Part shown: in pieces, positions 1-6,219 of the stretch
Layout of the letters: every line of letters begins with the position of its first letter
Position numbering within the stretch: the stretch's first letter is position 1
From: Thermodesulfovibrio sp.
GTDB taxonomy: Bacteria > Nitrospirota > Thermodesulfovibrionia > Thermodesulfovibrionales > Thermodesulfovibrionaceae
Reading direction: 5' to 3'
DNA: 10,286 nt
Assembly: GCA_026415995.1 (NCBI GenBank)
Contig: JAOAGB010000025.1
Span: 1 to 10,286 of the forward strand
Made by a program: the position numbers and the translations under genes
Notes under the pieces: model-generated
Database searches by the model: none
Told to the model about the DNA's origin: nothing
What the model saw: the letters and a program-made list of their open reading frames with translations, nothing else

Positions 1-4
1 CTAA

Positions 5-77
5 TGGACGGTAGGGGAGTCGAACCCCCGACCTCCAGAGTGCGATTCTGGCGCTCTCCCAGCTGAGCTAACCGCCC
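5..77 (-). tRNA. tRNA-Ala (anticodon CGC)
   Basis: The reverse complement folds into a complete 73-nt cloverleaf: a 7-bp acceptor stem (GGGCGGT/ACCGTCC), T8-A9, a 4-bp D stem, a 5-bp anticodon stem CCAGA/TCTGG, a 5-nt variable region and a T arm with loop TTCGACT. The 7-nt anticodon loop ATCGCAC puts T at 33 and CGC at 34-36, reading the alanine codon GCG. The acceptor stem carries G3:U70, the identity element of tRNA-Ala, with discriminator A73; G15 and C48 can form the Levitt pair. The bases after A73 are TTAG, so CCA is not encoded and must be added by nucleotidyltransferase. The gene is transcribed away from the plus-strand operon. Confidence 0.96.
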
Positions 78-86
78 AATTTGTTT

Positions 87-92
87 TATAAT
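87..92 (+). promoter_or_regulatory. Possible -10 box for the plus-strand operon
   Basis: TATAAT matches the sigma-70 consensus and lies 34 bases upstream of the first ATG, which would give a leader of about 25-30 bases containing the Shine-Dalgarno sequence. At the expected -35 distance the sequence lies inside the tRNA gene and does not resemble TTGACA, so this is a weak call based on position and the perfect hexamer. In so AT-rich a gap the hexamer could occur by chance. Confidence 0.35.
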
Positions 93-93
93 A
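88..93 (-). promoter_or_regulatory. Possible -10 box for the tRNA-Ala gene
   Basis: On the minus strand this reads TATTAT, one mismatch from TATAAT, ending 11 bases before the tRNA 5' end. Transcription would start close to position 81, leaving a leader of about four bases. No good -35 is visible on the minus strand 16-18 bases upstream. It overlaps the plus-strand -10 candidate almost completely, so the two promoters, if real, would compete. Confidence 0.25.
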
Positions 94-114
94 TCATATT
101 TGAAAACTTTTAAT

Positions 115-120
115 GGAGGG
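115..120 (+). promoter_or_regulatory. Shine-Dalgarno that fixes the first CDS start
   Basis: GGAGGG is followed by a 6-base spacer and ATG at 127. This argues for the ATG rather than the in-frame TTG at position 100, which lies upstream of this site and has no purine-rich site in front of it. Confidence 0.8.
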
Positions 121-126
121 ATAAAT

Positions 127-1143
127 ATGAATTGGCAGGAAATTAAGAAAGTCGCAAAAGAAAAGCTAAAGCCCTATTGTCGTGTATGTCCTATTTGTAA
201 TGGAGTGGTATGTTCAGGAGAAGTGCCCGGCATGGGAGGAGTTGGCACAGGCTCATCTTTTAGATCTAATATTGAAGCTTTAAATAAATACAAACTAAAT
301 CTTTCCACAATACATGAAGTGAGAGAACCAGATACAACTCAAGAACTCTTTAATGAAAAATTATCTTTGCCAGTCATGGCAGCTCCTATTACAGGTACTC
401 CATATAACATGGGAGGAGCAATAACTGAGGATGTTTACTGTGAAGAAGTTATAACGGGTTCAATTATGGCAGGCACAATCGGATGGACAGGCGATGGTGC
501 TGACCCTTTAATGTATGGGAGTGGAATTGATGCAATAAAAAAGAACAATGGCAAGGGTATTCCAATTATAAAGCCAAGGGCACAGGATGAAATAATCAGA
601 AGAATAAGACTTGCTGAAGAAGCAGGTGCAATTGCTGTAGGTATGGATATTGATGGCGCAGGATTAATCACTATGGCATTAAAAGGACAGCCAGTTAGTC
701 CTAAATCTCCAAAGGAGATAGAAGAAATTGTTAAGTCTACCAATCTTCCTTTTATTCTAAAAGGCATTATGACATTAAAAGAAGCAGAGATTGCCTATGA
801 ATTAGGAGTCTCGGCTATTGTAGTTTCAAATCATGGAGGAAGAATTCTTGACCATACTCCAGGAGTTGCAGAGGTTTTACCGGAGATAACAGACAGGTTA
901 AGAGGTAAGATAAAAATAATAGCTGATGGAGGTGTTCGAACAGGTGTTGATGTTCTCAAACTTTTAGCATTGGGAGCTGATGCAGTTCTTATTGGAAGAC
1001 CTGTAATTATTGCTGTTTTTGGGGGAGGTAGAGAAGGCTTAAGGATTTATTTTGAAAATATTAAAAATGAGTTAAAACAAGCGATGCTTCTTACAGGAGT
1101 TAAGGATGTAAAAAATGTTAGTAAAAATATTTTAAGATTTTAG
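127..1143 (+). CDS. FMN-dependent alpha-hydroxy-acid dehydrogenase/oxidase family protein
   Basis: A 338-residue TIM-barrel flavoprotein of the glycolate oxidase / lactate oxidase family, which oxidises 2-hydroxy acids to 2-oxo acids on FMN. The family signature is clear: SNHGGR at 234-239 with the catalytic His236 and substrate-binding Arg239, the flavin-contacting Lys212 in FILKG, and the phosphate-binding region ADGGVRTG (266-273) and IGRP (289-292). The N-terminus is unusual: Cys18, Cys21, Cys24 and Cys29 form C-x2-C-x2-C-x4-C before a Gly-rich GEVPGMGG segment, which suggests a metal or Fe-S site. Similar proteins occur in anaerobes, usually annotated only as alpha-hydroxy-acid oxidising protein; the natural substrate and electron acceptor cannot be read from the sequence. 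ATG 127 is chosen over TTG 100 because of the GGAGGG in front of it. It heads the gene train, 24 bases before ruvA. Confidence 0.88.
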   Translation: MNWQEIKKVAKEKLKPYCRVCPICNGVVCSGEVPGMGGVGTGSSFRSNIEALNKYKLNLSTIHEVREPDTTQELFNEKLSLPVMAAPITGTPYNMGGAITEDVYCEEVITGSIMAGTIGWTGDGADPLMYGSGIDAIKKNNGKGIPIIKPRAQDEIIRRIRLAEEAGAIAVGMDIDGAGLITMALKGQPVSPKSPKEIEEIVKSTNLPFILKGIMTLKEAEIAYELGVSAIVVSNHGGRILDHTPGVAEVLPEITDRLRGKIKIIADGGVRTGVDVLKLLALGADAVLIGRPVIIAVFGGGREGLRIYFENIKNELKQAMLLTGVKDVKNVSKNILRF

Positions 1144-1167
1144 CTTGTGTTAAAATAGATTATAAAA

Positions 1168-1740
1168 ATGTTTGAATTTTTGAAGGGAAAAATTGTTTCT
1201 TTAAAGCCGGATAAACTGATAATACAGGTTGGTTCAATAGGTTTTGGAGTTAAGGTTCCTTTAAAAATAAATCAATTTGTTAGAAACGGAGAAGAAATTC
1301 AAATCTATACTTCTGTTGCTTTGAAGGAGGAAACAGTTGAAATTTATGGTTTCTTAGAATTATATGAAAAGGAGCTATTCGATCAGTTAATTAAAATCTC
1401 AGGTATAGGACCAAGAACTGCTATGAATATTATTTCTACCTATGACGTAGAAAGTTTACAGAATATCATTGAAAAAGAAGACACTAAGTCTTTAAGTAGA
1501 GTACCAGGTATTGGTAAAAAGACTGCACAAAGAATTCTTCTTGAATTAAAAGGAGTTTTACCTACTTTAAAATATGAACAAGATAGAAGCTATGAAGATA
1601 TACTTTCAGCTCTTATAAATCTTGGTTATAAGAAAACAGATGCAAAGGAGGTACTGGAAAGAGTTTACAGTAAAGACAAAGATGAGGCTTCTATTATAAA
1701 GGAGTGCTTGAATCTTTTAGTGAGTAAACATGCAGAATAA
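1168..1740 (+). CDS. ruvA: Holliday junction branch migration complex subunit RuvA
   Basis: A 190-residue RuvA of near-normal length. RuvA tetramers bind four-way DNA junctions and load the RuvB motor during recombinational repair. The N-terminal OB-fold (about 1-63) is recognisable from MFEFLKGKI and the GFGVKVPL strand, with a Glu pair at 54-55 where the acidic pin residues lie. Two helix-hairpin-helix motifs follow: LIKISGIGPRTAMNII (about 74-89) and LSRVPGIGKKTAQRILLELKG (109-129). A linker leads to the C-terminal three-helix domain (about 142-190) that contacts RuvB. No convincing ribosome binding site precedes the ATG, although the gap from the previous gene is only 24 bases. The end overlaps ruvB by 11 bases. 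No ruvC is present in the window. Confidence 0.97.
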   Translation: MFEFLKGKIVSLKPDKLIIQVGSIGFGVKVPLKINQFVRNGEEIQIYTSVALKEETVEIYGFLELYEKELFDQLIKISGIGPRTAMNIISTYDVESLQNIIEKEDTKSLSRVPGIGKKTAQRILLELKGVLPTLKYEQDRSYEDILSALINLGYKKTDAKEVLERVYSKDKDEASIIKECLNLLVSKHAE

Positions 1741-2707
1741 TGAAACCTTAGATATAACTTTACGACCAAGAACTCTAAAGGATTTTATTGGGCAAAAGAA
1801 AATTAAAGAGAATATTGAAGTTTTTATTAAAGCAGCAAAAATAAGAGGAGAACCGCTTGATCATGTTCTCTTTTGCGGTCCTCCAGGACTTGGGAAAACA
1901 ACTCTTGCCACTGTTATAGCTAATGAATTAGGAGTTAACATAAAAAGCACCTCTGGTCCTGTTCTTGAAAGAGCAGGGGATGTTGCAGCAATTCTTACTA
2001 ATCTTTCTGATAGAGATATCTTATTCATTGATGAAATCCATAGATTACCTCGAATGGTGGAAGAAATTTTATATCCAGCCATGGAAGATTTCAATCTTGA
2101 TATAATAGTTGGACAGGGACCATCTGCCCGTTCTATTAAAATTAATTTACCCCGATTTACTCTTATAGGTGCTACAACACGCACTGGGCTTATTACTTCA
2201 CCCTTAAGAGACAGATTTGGAGTTGTTTTTAGATTAGAGTTTTATCATCCTGAGGAACTCAAAGAGATTGTGATAAGGTCTTCTAACATACTTGGCATAT
2301 CGATTACAGAAGAAGCAGCTATAGAAATTGCAAGAAGATCTCGTGGAACTCCGAGAATAGCTAATAGACTTTTGAAAAGAATCAGAGATTTTGCCCAAGT
2401 CAATAAAAAAGAAACTATAGACTTAATGATAACTAAAGAAGCACTCATTGCCATGGATGTAGACGATTATGGTCTTGATGATATGGATAGAAAAATTTTG
2501 CTTACCATCATAGAAAAATTCAATGGTGGACCAACAGGAATTGACTCTATTGCTGCTTCTTTAAGAGAAGATAAAGATACAATTGAAGACGTTTATGAAC
2601 CATATCTAATGCAGGAAGGATTTATTGAAAGGACTTCACGAGGTAGAATCGCAACTCGTCTCGCCTATGAAGTATTGAAAAAGAAATTTCCAGAAAGGCT
2701 TTTTTAA
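1730..2707 (+). CDS. ruvB: Holliday junction branch migration DNA helicase RuvB
   Basis: A 325-residue AAA+ ATPase that drives branch migration as hexameric rings flanking RuvA. Visible elements are the N-terminal LRPRTLKDFIGQ, Walker A GPPGLGKT (50-57), Walker B ILFIDEIH (97-104), sensor 1 GATTRTG (147-153), the LRDRFG segment (159-164) carrying the arginine-finger candidate, and sensor 2 RGTPRIANRLL (205-215). The C-terminal winged helix includes GGPTG (266-270) and EDVYEPYLMQEGFI (286-299). The start ATG lies inside the last codons of ruvA (11-nt overlap) with only a poor ribosome binding site, consistent with translational coupling. Nothing suggests loss of function. Confidence 0.98.
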   Translation: MQNNETLDITLRPRTLKDFIGQKKIKENIEVFIKAAKIRGEPLDHVLFCGPPGLGKTTLATVIANELGVNIKSTSGPVLERAGDVAAILTNLSDRDILFIDEIHRLPRMVEEILYPAMEDFNLDIIVGQGPSARSIKINLPRFTLIGATTRTGLITSPLRDRFGVVFRLEFYHPEELKEIVIRSSNILGISITEEAAIEIARRSRGTPRIANRLLKRIRDFAQVNKKETIDLMITKEALIAMDVDDYGLDDMDRKILLTIIEKFNGGPTGIDSIAASLREDKDTIEDVYEPYLMQEGFIERTSRGRIATRLAYEVLKKKFPERLF

Positions 2708-2709
2708 TT

Positions 2710-3255
2710 ATGAAAATATTATTACACACATGCTGTAGTAATTGTGCCATATATCCATTAGAAGTCTTAAAATATAAAAAGTTTGAAGTTACTTTATATT
2801 GGTATAATCCCAATATCCATCCTTACACAGAATATAGATTAAGATTAGATTCATTAAAAAAACTTCAACAATTATGGAAACTGGAGATAATTTATAACGA
2901 AGATTACAGAGAATTTTATAAATTTATTAGAATGATTTCTGGAAAAGAAAAAGAAAGATGCTTAATTTGTTATAAATTAAGACTTGAAGAAACTGCAAGA
3001 AAAGCAAAAGAGTTAGGATTTAGTCATTTTACAACAACTTTATTAGTAAGTCCCTATCAGAATTTTGATAAAATAATAGAGATCGGCAGAGAAATCAGTG
3101 TAAGATTGGGAATTAACTTTCTTGAGGAAGATTTTAGAAAGGGATTTAAAAAGGGAATGAATACAGGTAAAGCTTTAGAGTTGTATAAACAGAGATACTG
3201 CGGCTGTATTTATTCAGAAGCTGAGAGGTATTTAAAAGAAATAAGTTATGAATGA
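2710..3255 (+). CDS. queH: Epoxyqueuosine reductase QueH
   Basis: A 181-residue member of the former DUF208 family, which carries out the last step of queuosine synthesis in tRNA (epoxyqueuosine to queuosine) and is unrelated in sequence to the cobalamin-dependent QueG. Characteristic features are the N-terminal HTCCSNC (Cys8, Cys9, Cys12), YNPNIHP (32-38) with EYRLR, CLICYKLRLEETA (84-96; Cys84, Cys87), FTTTLLVSPYQN (107-118) and the C-terminal RYCGCIYSE (162-170; Cys164, Cys166). The conserved cysteines serve the Fe-S and iron site in the characterised family. The gene starts two bases after ruvB, with an AAAGG at 2694-2698 as a distant ribosome binding site. queA lies three genes downstream, supporting a queuosine role. 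No tgt is in the window. Confidence 0.95.
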   Translation: MKILLHTCCSNCAIYPLEVLKYKKFEVTLYWYNPNIHPYTEYRLRLDSLKKLQQLWKLEIIYNEDYREFYKFIRMISGKEKERCLICYKLRLEETARKAKELGFSHFTTTLLVSPYQNFDKIIEIGREISVRLGINFLEEDFRKGFKKGMNTGKALELYKQRYCGCIYSEAERYLKEISYE

Positions 3256-3463
3256 GATAGGAAAATTTCTCGTTATATTCGGATTTATAATTATTCTTCT
3301 TGGTTTTCTATTAACTTTTGCAGGGAAAATTCCTCTTATTGGCAAACTTCCAGGTGACATAGTTATTGAGAGAAAAAACTTCATTTTATATTTTCCGCTT
3401 GGTACTTCCATTTTATTAAGTATAATTATTACTTTGTTATTCTATCTGATAGGTAAAAAATGA
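3248..3463 (+). CDS. DUF2905 family small membrane protein
   Basis: A 71-residue protein with two hydrophobic segments (about 6-25 and 49-68) around a conserved central stretch, GKLPGDIVIERKN (32-44) followed by YFPLGTSI (48-55). These are the hallmarks of DUF2905, a family of small membrane proteins often found between ruvB and the spoIID or queA genes. The biochemical function is unknown to me. It overlaps queH by 8 bases (ATGAATGA) and the next gene by 4 (ATGA), and lacks a well-placed ribosome binding site, so it is probably translated by coupling. The predicted topology, a two-helix hairpin with a short basic loop, is an inference. Confidence 0.9.
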   Translation: MNEIGKFLVIFGFIIILLGFLLTFAGKIPLIGKLPGDIVIERKNFILYFPLGTSILLSIIITLLFYLIGKK

Positions 3464-4455
3464 TTTTTCTAAAAATGATATTAAGAATAATATTTTTATT
3501 CATTACTATTATAACCTTTATATCAAATGTTTACTCAATTGAAAATACAGGAAACTCATATATAAGGGTGCTTATAGGAGATATTAGACCTTCCAATAAA
3601 GAAATAGACAAGGTGAAAAAGGTCTCTGCCAGAGTACTTGTAGGTGCTTCAACTTATCAGGGAGCAATAGAATTATGGAAAGGCACGGATGGATATTTCT
3701 TAATAAATGTAGTTGATCTTGAAGATTATGTAAAAGGAGTTGTTGCTTCAGAGGTAGGAATTCATTGGCCCCTTGAAGCACTTAAGGCTCAAGCAGTTTT
3801 AGCACGAACCTATGCAGTTGCTCATATTGTTAGAAATAGAGAAAGGAATTTCTATGATGTAACTTCCTCCGTTTTTCATCAAGTTTATAAAGGAGAAGGC
3901 GGAACGGAAGACGTAGATAGGGCTGTTAAAGAGACTAAAGGAGAGATATTAACTTATAATGAAGAACCTATTATGGCATTTTATCATGCCTGTAGTGTAG
4001 AAAGAACAGAAGAACCGAAGGAAATTTTTGGACGAGAATATCCATATTTAAAATCCGTGGAAGTACCTTTTACTCCGTCTCCATACAATTTTTGGGAAAG
4101 AAAAGTTCCGTTTGAATTGCTTGAAAAGGTTTTATCAATGGATAAAATAACAAACGTTGAAATAGCAAGTTATACGGATACGGGCAGGATACGAGAATTT
4201 AAATTCTCTAATGGTAAAAAGGCAAAGGTAATAAAAGCAAATGAACTAAGAAGATTACTAAAATGGACGGTTCTTCCAAGTACAATGGTAACAAATATAA
4301 AGGTTGAAGAAGATGGGATAATTTTTGAAGGTAGAGGTTATGGACATGGAGTTGGAATGTGCCAGTGGTGTGCTTTTCAAATGGCTCAAGAAGGTAAAAA
4401 TTACAAGGAAATTCTTCAGCATTTTTATCCCGGCACTACTTTATCTAAAAAATGA
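3460..4455 (+). CDS. SpoIID/LytB domain protein (putative peptidoglycan lytic transglycosylase)
   Basis: A 331-residue exported protein. An N-terminal hydrophobic signal segment (about 6-25, ending NVYS) precedes a SpoIID domain. In the family this domain cleaves glycan strands stripped of stem peptides. The core motif LEDYVKGVVASEVGIHWP followed by EALKAQAVLARTYA (87-118) contains the putative catalytic Glu98. The C-terminal signature GRGYGHGVGM is at 291-300. Two positions deviate from the usual form: HACSVERTEE (176-185) stands where the family normally has a Ser-Gly-Gly-x-Thr loop, and CQWCAF (301-306) where SQWGA or SQYGA is common. The gene overlaps its neighbours on both sides by ATGA. 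In a non-sporulating diderm the likely role is envelope remodelling or division, as the downstream SPOR gene also suggests. Met6 at 3475 is an alternative start. Confidence 0.92.
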   Translation: MIFLKMILRIIFLFITIITFISNVYSIENTGNSYIRVLIGDIRPSNKEIDKVKKVSARVLVGASTYQGAIELWKGTDGYFLINVVDLEDYVKGVVASEVGIHWPLEALKAQAVLARTYAVAHIVRNRERNFYDVTSSVFHQVYKGEGGTEDVDRAVKETKGEILTYNEEPIMAFYHACSVERTEEPKEIFGREYPYLKSVEVPFTPSPYNFWERKVPFELLEKVLSMDKITNVEIASYTDTGRIREFKFSNGKKAKVIKANELRRLLKWTVLPSTMVTNIKVEEDGIIFEGRGYGHGVGMCQWCAFQMAQEGKNYKEILQHFYPGTTLSKK

Positions 4456-5483
4456 AATTAATTGACCTTGAATATACTTTGCCAACAGAATTAATCGCAC
4501 AACAACCTCTTAAAGAAAGAGATAAGGCAAGAATGCTCGTTTTACATAAACATTCCGGGAAAGTTGAACATCGAATATTTTTTGAGATAGTCGAATATCT
4601 AAATAGTGGTGACATATTAATAATAAATAATACAAAAGTGATTCCTGCACGATTAATTGGTAAAAAAGCAACAGGAGGCAAAATAGAAATTCTTCTTGTG
4701 AAAGAAAAACAGGAAGGTAATAATACAATATGGGAAATAATGACAAAAGGAAATTATGAGGGTAAGATTATTATTGATGATAGAGAACTTCTTATTAGAA
4801 AAAATTCAGATGGCAAAGAGATTATATTTTTAAATATGGATTCTAATTCTGTAAAAAGTTTTATTCATGAAAAGGGATTTATGCCTTTGCCACCATATAT
4901 AAAGAGAAAGCCTGATAAGACAGATAAAGAGGATTATCAAACAGTTTATGCAAAACAAAACGGTTCAATCGCAGCTCCAACTGCCGGTCTTCATTTTACC
5001 GAAAAACTTATTGAAAAAATTATTCAAAAGGGGGTTTTAGTAAGAGAGATTACACTTCATGTAGGCATTGGAACTTTTAAAATGATTAAAGACGATTTAG
5101 AAAAACATAAGATGGATTCCGAGTATTTTGAAATAGATAAAAAAGTTTTAGATGATATTTATAAAGCTAAAAAATTAGGAAATAAAGTTTTTTCTGTAGG
5201 AACAACTTCTACAAGAGCCCTTGAGGGATGGGCATCAGGTATATTTACAGATATGGGTTCCAATAATGATAAAATCAGAGGCATGACAGATATTTTTATA
5301 TATCCTGGATATGAATTTAAAATTGTTGATGCTTTAATTACAAACTTTCATCTTCCCAGATCAACCCCTCTCGCTCTAATTTATGCCTTTTGTGATTCCC
5401 ATAAAGTAAAAAAAGCATATGAAGAAGCTATACAGAAAAAATATAGATTTTTTTCCTATGGCGATGCTATGTTAATCATATGA
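4452..5483 (+). CDS. queA: S-adenosylmethionine:tRNA ribosyltransferase-isomerase QueA
   Basis: A 343-residue QueA, full length for the family. It transfers and isomerises the ribosyl moiety of SAM onto preQ1 at the wobble position of GUN-anticodon tRNAs, giving epoxyqueuosine, the substrate of the QueH encoded upstream. Recognisable motifs are the N-terminal LPTELIAQQPLKERDKARML (10-29), DILIINNTKVIPARL (54-68), GFMPLPPYIKR (142-152), YQTVYAKQNGSIAAPTAGLH (162-181), VGTTSTRALEGWA (249-261), TNFHLPRST (297-305) and the terminal SYGDAMLI. It begins in an ATGA overlap with the SpoIID-like gene and ends in another with the SPOR gene. Nothing appears missing. Confidence 0.98.
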   Translation: MKLIDLEYTLPTELIAQQPLKERDKARMLVLHKHSGKVEHRIFFEIVEYLNSGDILIINNTKVIPARLIGKKATGGKIEILLVKEKQEGNNTIWEIMTKGNYEGKIIIDDRELLIRKNSDGKEIIFLNMDSNSVKSFIHEKGFMPLPPYIKRKPDKTDKEDYQTVYAKQNGSIAAPTAGLHFTEKLIEKIIQKGVLVREITLHVGIGTFKMIKDDLEKHKMDSEYFEIDKKVLDDIYKAKKLGNKVFSVGTTSTRALEGWASGIFTDMGSNNDKIRGMTDIFIYPGYEFKIVDALITNFHLPRSTPLALIYAFCDSHKVKKAYEEAIQKKYRFFSYGDAMLII

Positions 5484-6133
5484 AACAAAAAGGAGAAGAA
5501 TTAATCGTTATGAGTAAAAAAATGTTTTTTCTGATTTTAGCAGGATTATCTGTAATAGGTATTTTACTGGGATTTTCTATCGGATATATTACCGCTCCTG
5601 TTAAAGAAGTTAAAATCCAGAAGACTGAAGAGACAGATAAAACTGTCCTGCCAACTACAGTAGAAACAGCTTTAGCAAAGAAACAGGAACCGTTAACTCC
5701 ACAAAATGAGCCTAAAAAAGAACAGCTTGATCAAATTCAGCCTGAAGAAAAGAAAGCTAAAGAAGTAGAAATACAAATAGCCAAAAAAGATGAGACAAAA
5801 CAGACTAAGGAAATAGAACTTCCTCAAAAATCAAAAGAATTAGAAAAAATTGATAATAAAACACCTAAGAAATTAGTTAAACATCAAACTCACAATTTTT
5901 ATACAATTCAAGTTGGTGCCTTTTCTGATAGTTCCAATGCAAAGGCTTTTATGGACAAAATTAAAAAAGTTGGATATAAAGTTACTTTATCAAAGGAAGA
6001 CATGTATAAAGTGAGGGTAGGGAGATACTCAAAGTTTTCTCAAGCCAAAAAGATTTCAGAAGAATTATCCTCTAAGGGATTTGAAAATTTTATATTAAAA
6101 ATAAGAGAAACTTCTAAAGGAGGGAAAAAATAG
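5480..6133 (+). CDS. SPOR domain-containing single-pass membrane protein
   Basis: A 217-residue protein with a short cytoplasmic tail, one transmembrane helix (about 14-37), a low-complexity Lys/Glu/Gln/Pro linker (about 41-135) and a C-terminal SPOR domain (about 138-207). The SPOR fold shows its paired repeats: YTIQVGAFSDSSNAKAF (141-157) and YKVRVGRYSKFSQAKKI (176-192). SPOR domains bind denuded glycan strands at division septa, so the protein probably acts at the cell envelope; the upstream SpoIID-like enzyme belongs to a family that works on the same denuded glycan. The start at 5480 gives the same ATGA overlap seen at neighbouring junctions. Met11 at 5510 is a fair alternative, with AGGAG at 5491-5495 but a long 14-base spacer. 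The last codons contain the strong Shine-Dalgarno sequence of the next gene. Confidence 0.93.
   Translation: MKQKGEELIVMSKKMFFLILAGLSVIGILLGFSIGYITAPVKEVKIQKTEETDKTVLPTTVETALAKKQEPLTPQNEPKKEQLDQIQPEEKKAKEVEIQIAKKDETKQTKEIELPQKSKELEKIDNKTPKKLVKHQTHNFYTIQVGAFSDSSNAKAFMDKIKKVGYKVTLSKEDMYKVRVGRYSKFSQAKKISEELSSKGFENFILKIRETSKGGKK
6118..6124 (+). promoter_or_regulatory. Strong Shine-Dalgarno pointing to an ATA start for phoH
   Basis: AGGAGGG is the best ribosome binding site in this part of the window. It is followed by a 5-base spacer and ATA at 6130, in frame with PhoH. No ATG, GTG or TTG in any frame lies at a suitable distance, so if the site is functional the ribosome would initiate at ATA. 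The ATA overlaps the SPOR stop codon as ATAG, mirroring the ATGA junctions elsewhere in the gene train. Confidence 0.6.
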
Positions 6134-6219
6134 CACGCATATTAGAACTAAACGAAGAAAAGGAATACCCCTTTATTCATGGAGGGTTAGACAAAATATT
6201 TAAACTTATAGAGGACGTA
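6130..6219 (+). other. phoH: Probable N-terminal coding extension of phoH without a standard start codon
   Basis: This stretch is open in the PhoH frame back to a TAA at 6115-6117 and contains no ATG, GTG or TTG. Its 30 codons read as a credible PhoH N-terminus: RILELNEEKEYPF (6136-6174) followed by GGLDKIFKLIEDV (6181-6219), joining LNVTLSIRGN. The family normally begins with a short strand followed by a helix that leads into a v.v..RGN.l.i.G motif, so this resembles genuine coding sequence rather than spacer. Starting at ATA 6130 gives 320 residues, within the usual PhoH range, against 290 from TTG 6220. Initiation at ATA is inferred, and a base error at the start codon is an alternative explanation. 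Confidence 0.65.

Noticed and set aside
100..126. TTG at 100 as the start of the first protein, adding nine residues
   Set aside because: It lies upstream of the GGAGGG that precisely serves ATG 127 and has no ribosome site of its own; the added residues would encode the Shine-Dalgarno itself.
435..767. Minus-strand open frame inside the hydroxy-acid dehydrogenase gene
   Set aside because: It is the antisense shadow of conserved barrel-coding sequence, with no independent start signal.
1144..1167. Promoter in the gap before ruvA (TAAAAT at 1151-1156)
   Set aside because: No -35 match at the right distance, and such hexamers are expected by chance in this AT-rich sequence; kept only as a possibility under the operon finding.
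5600..5890. Repetitive Lys/Glu/Gln-rich stretch as a DNA repeat
   Set aside because: The codons vary and there is no periodic unit; it is a low-complexity linker between the membrane helix and the SPOR domain.
6181..6186. GGAGGG as a ribosome binding site for an internal PhoH start at ATA 6196
   Set aside because: The spacer is 9 bases to another non-standard codon, and the codons in front of it already resemble PhoH; it encodes Gly-Gly and is probably incidental.
6179..6190. Mini-ORF ATG GAG GGT TAG between the SPOR and PhoH genes, a possible leader peptide
   Set aside because: It is three codons long, out of frame, without a well-spaced ribosome site, and lies within sequence that reads as PhoH coding.
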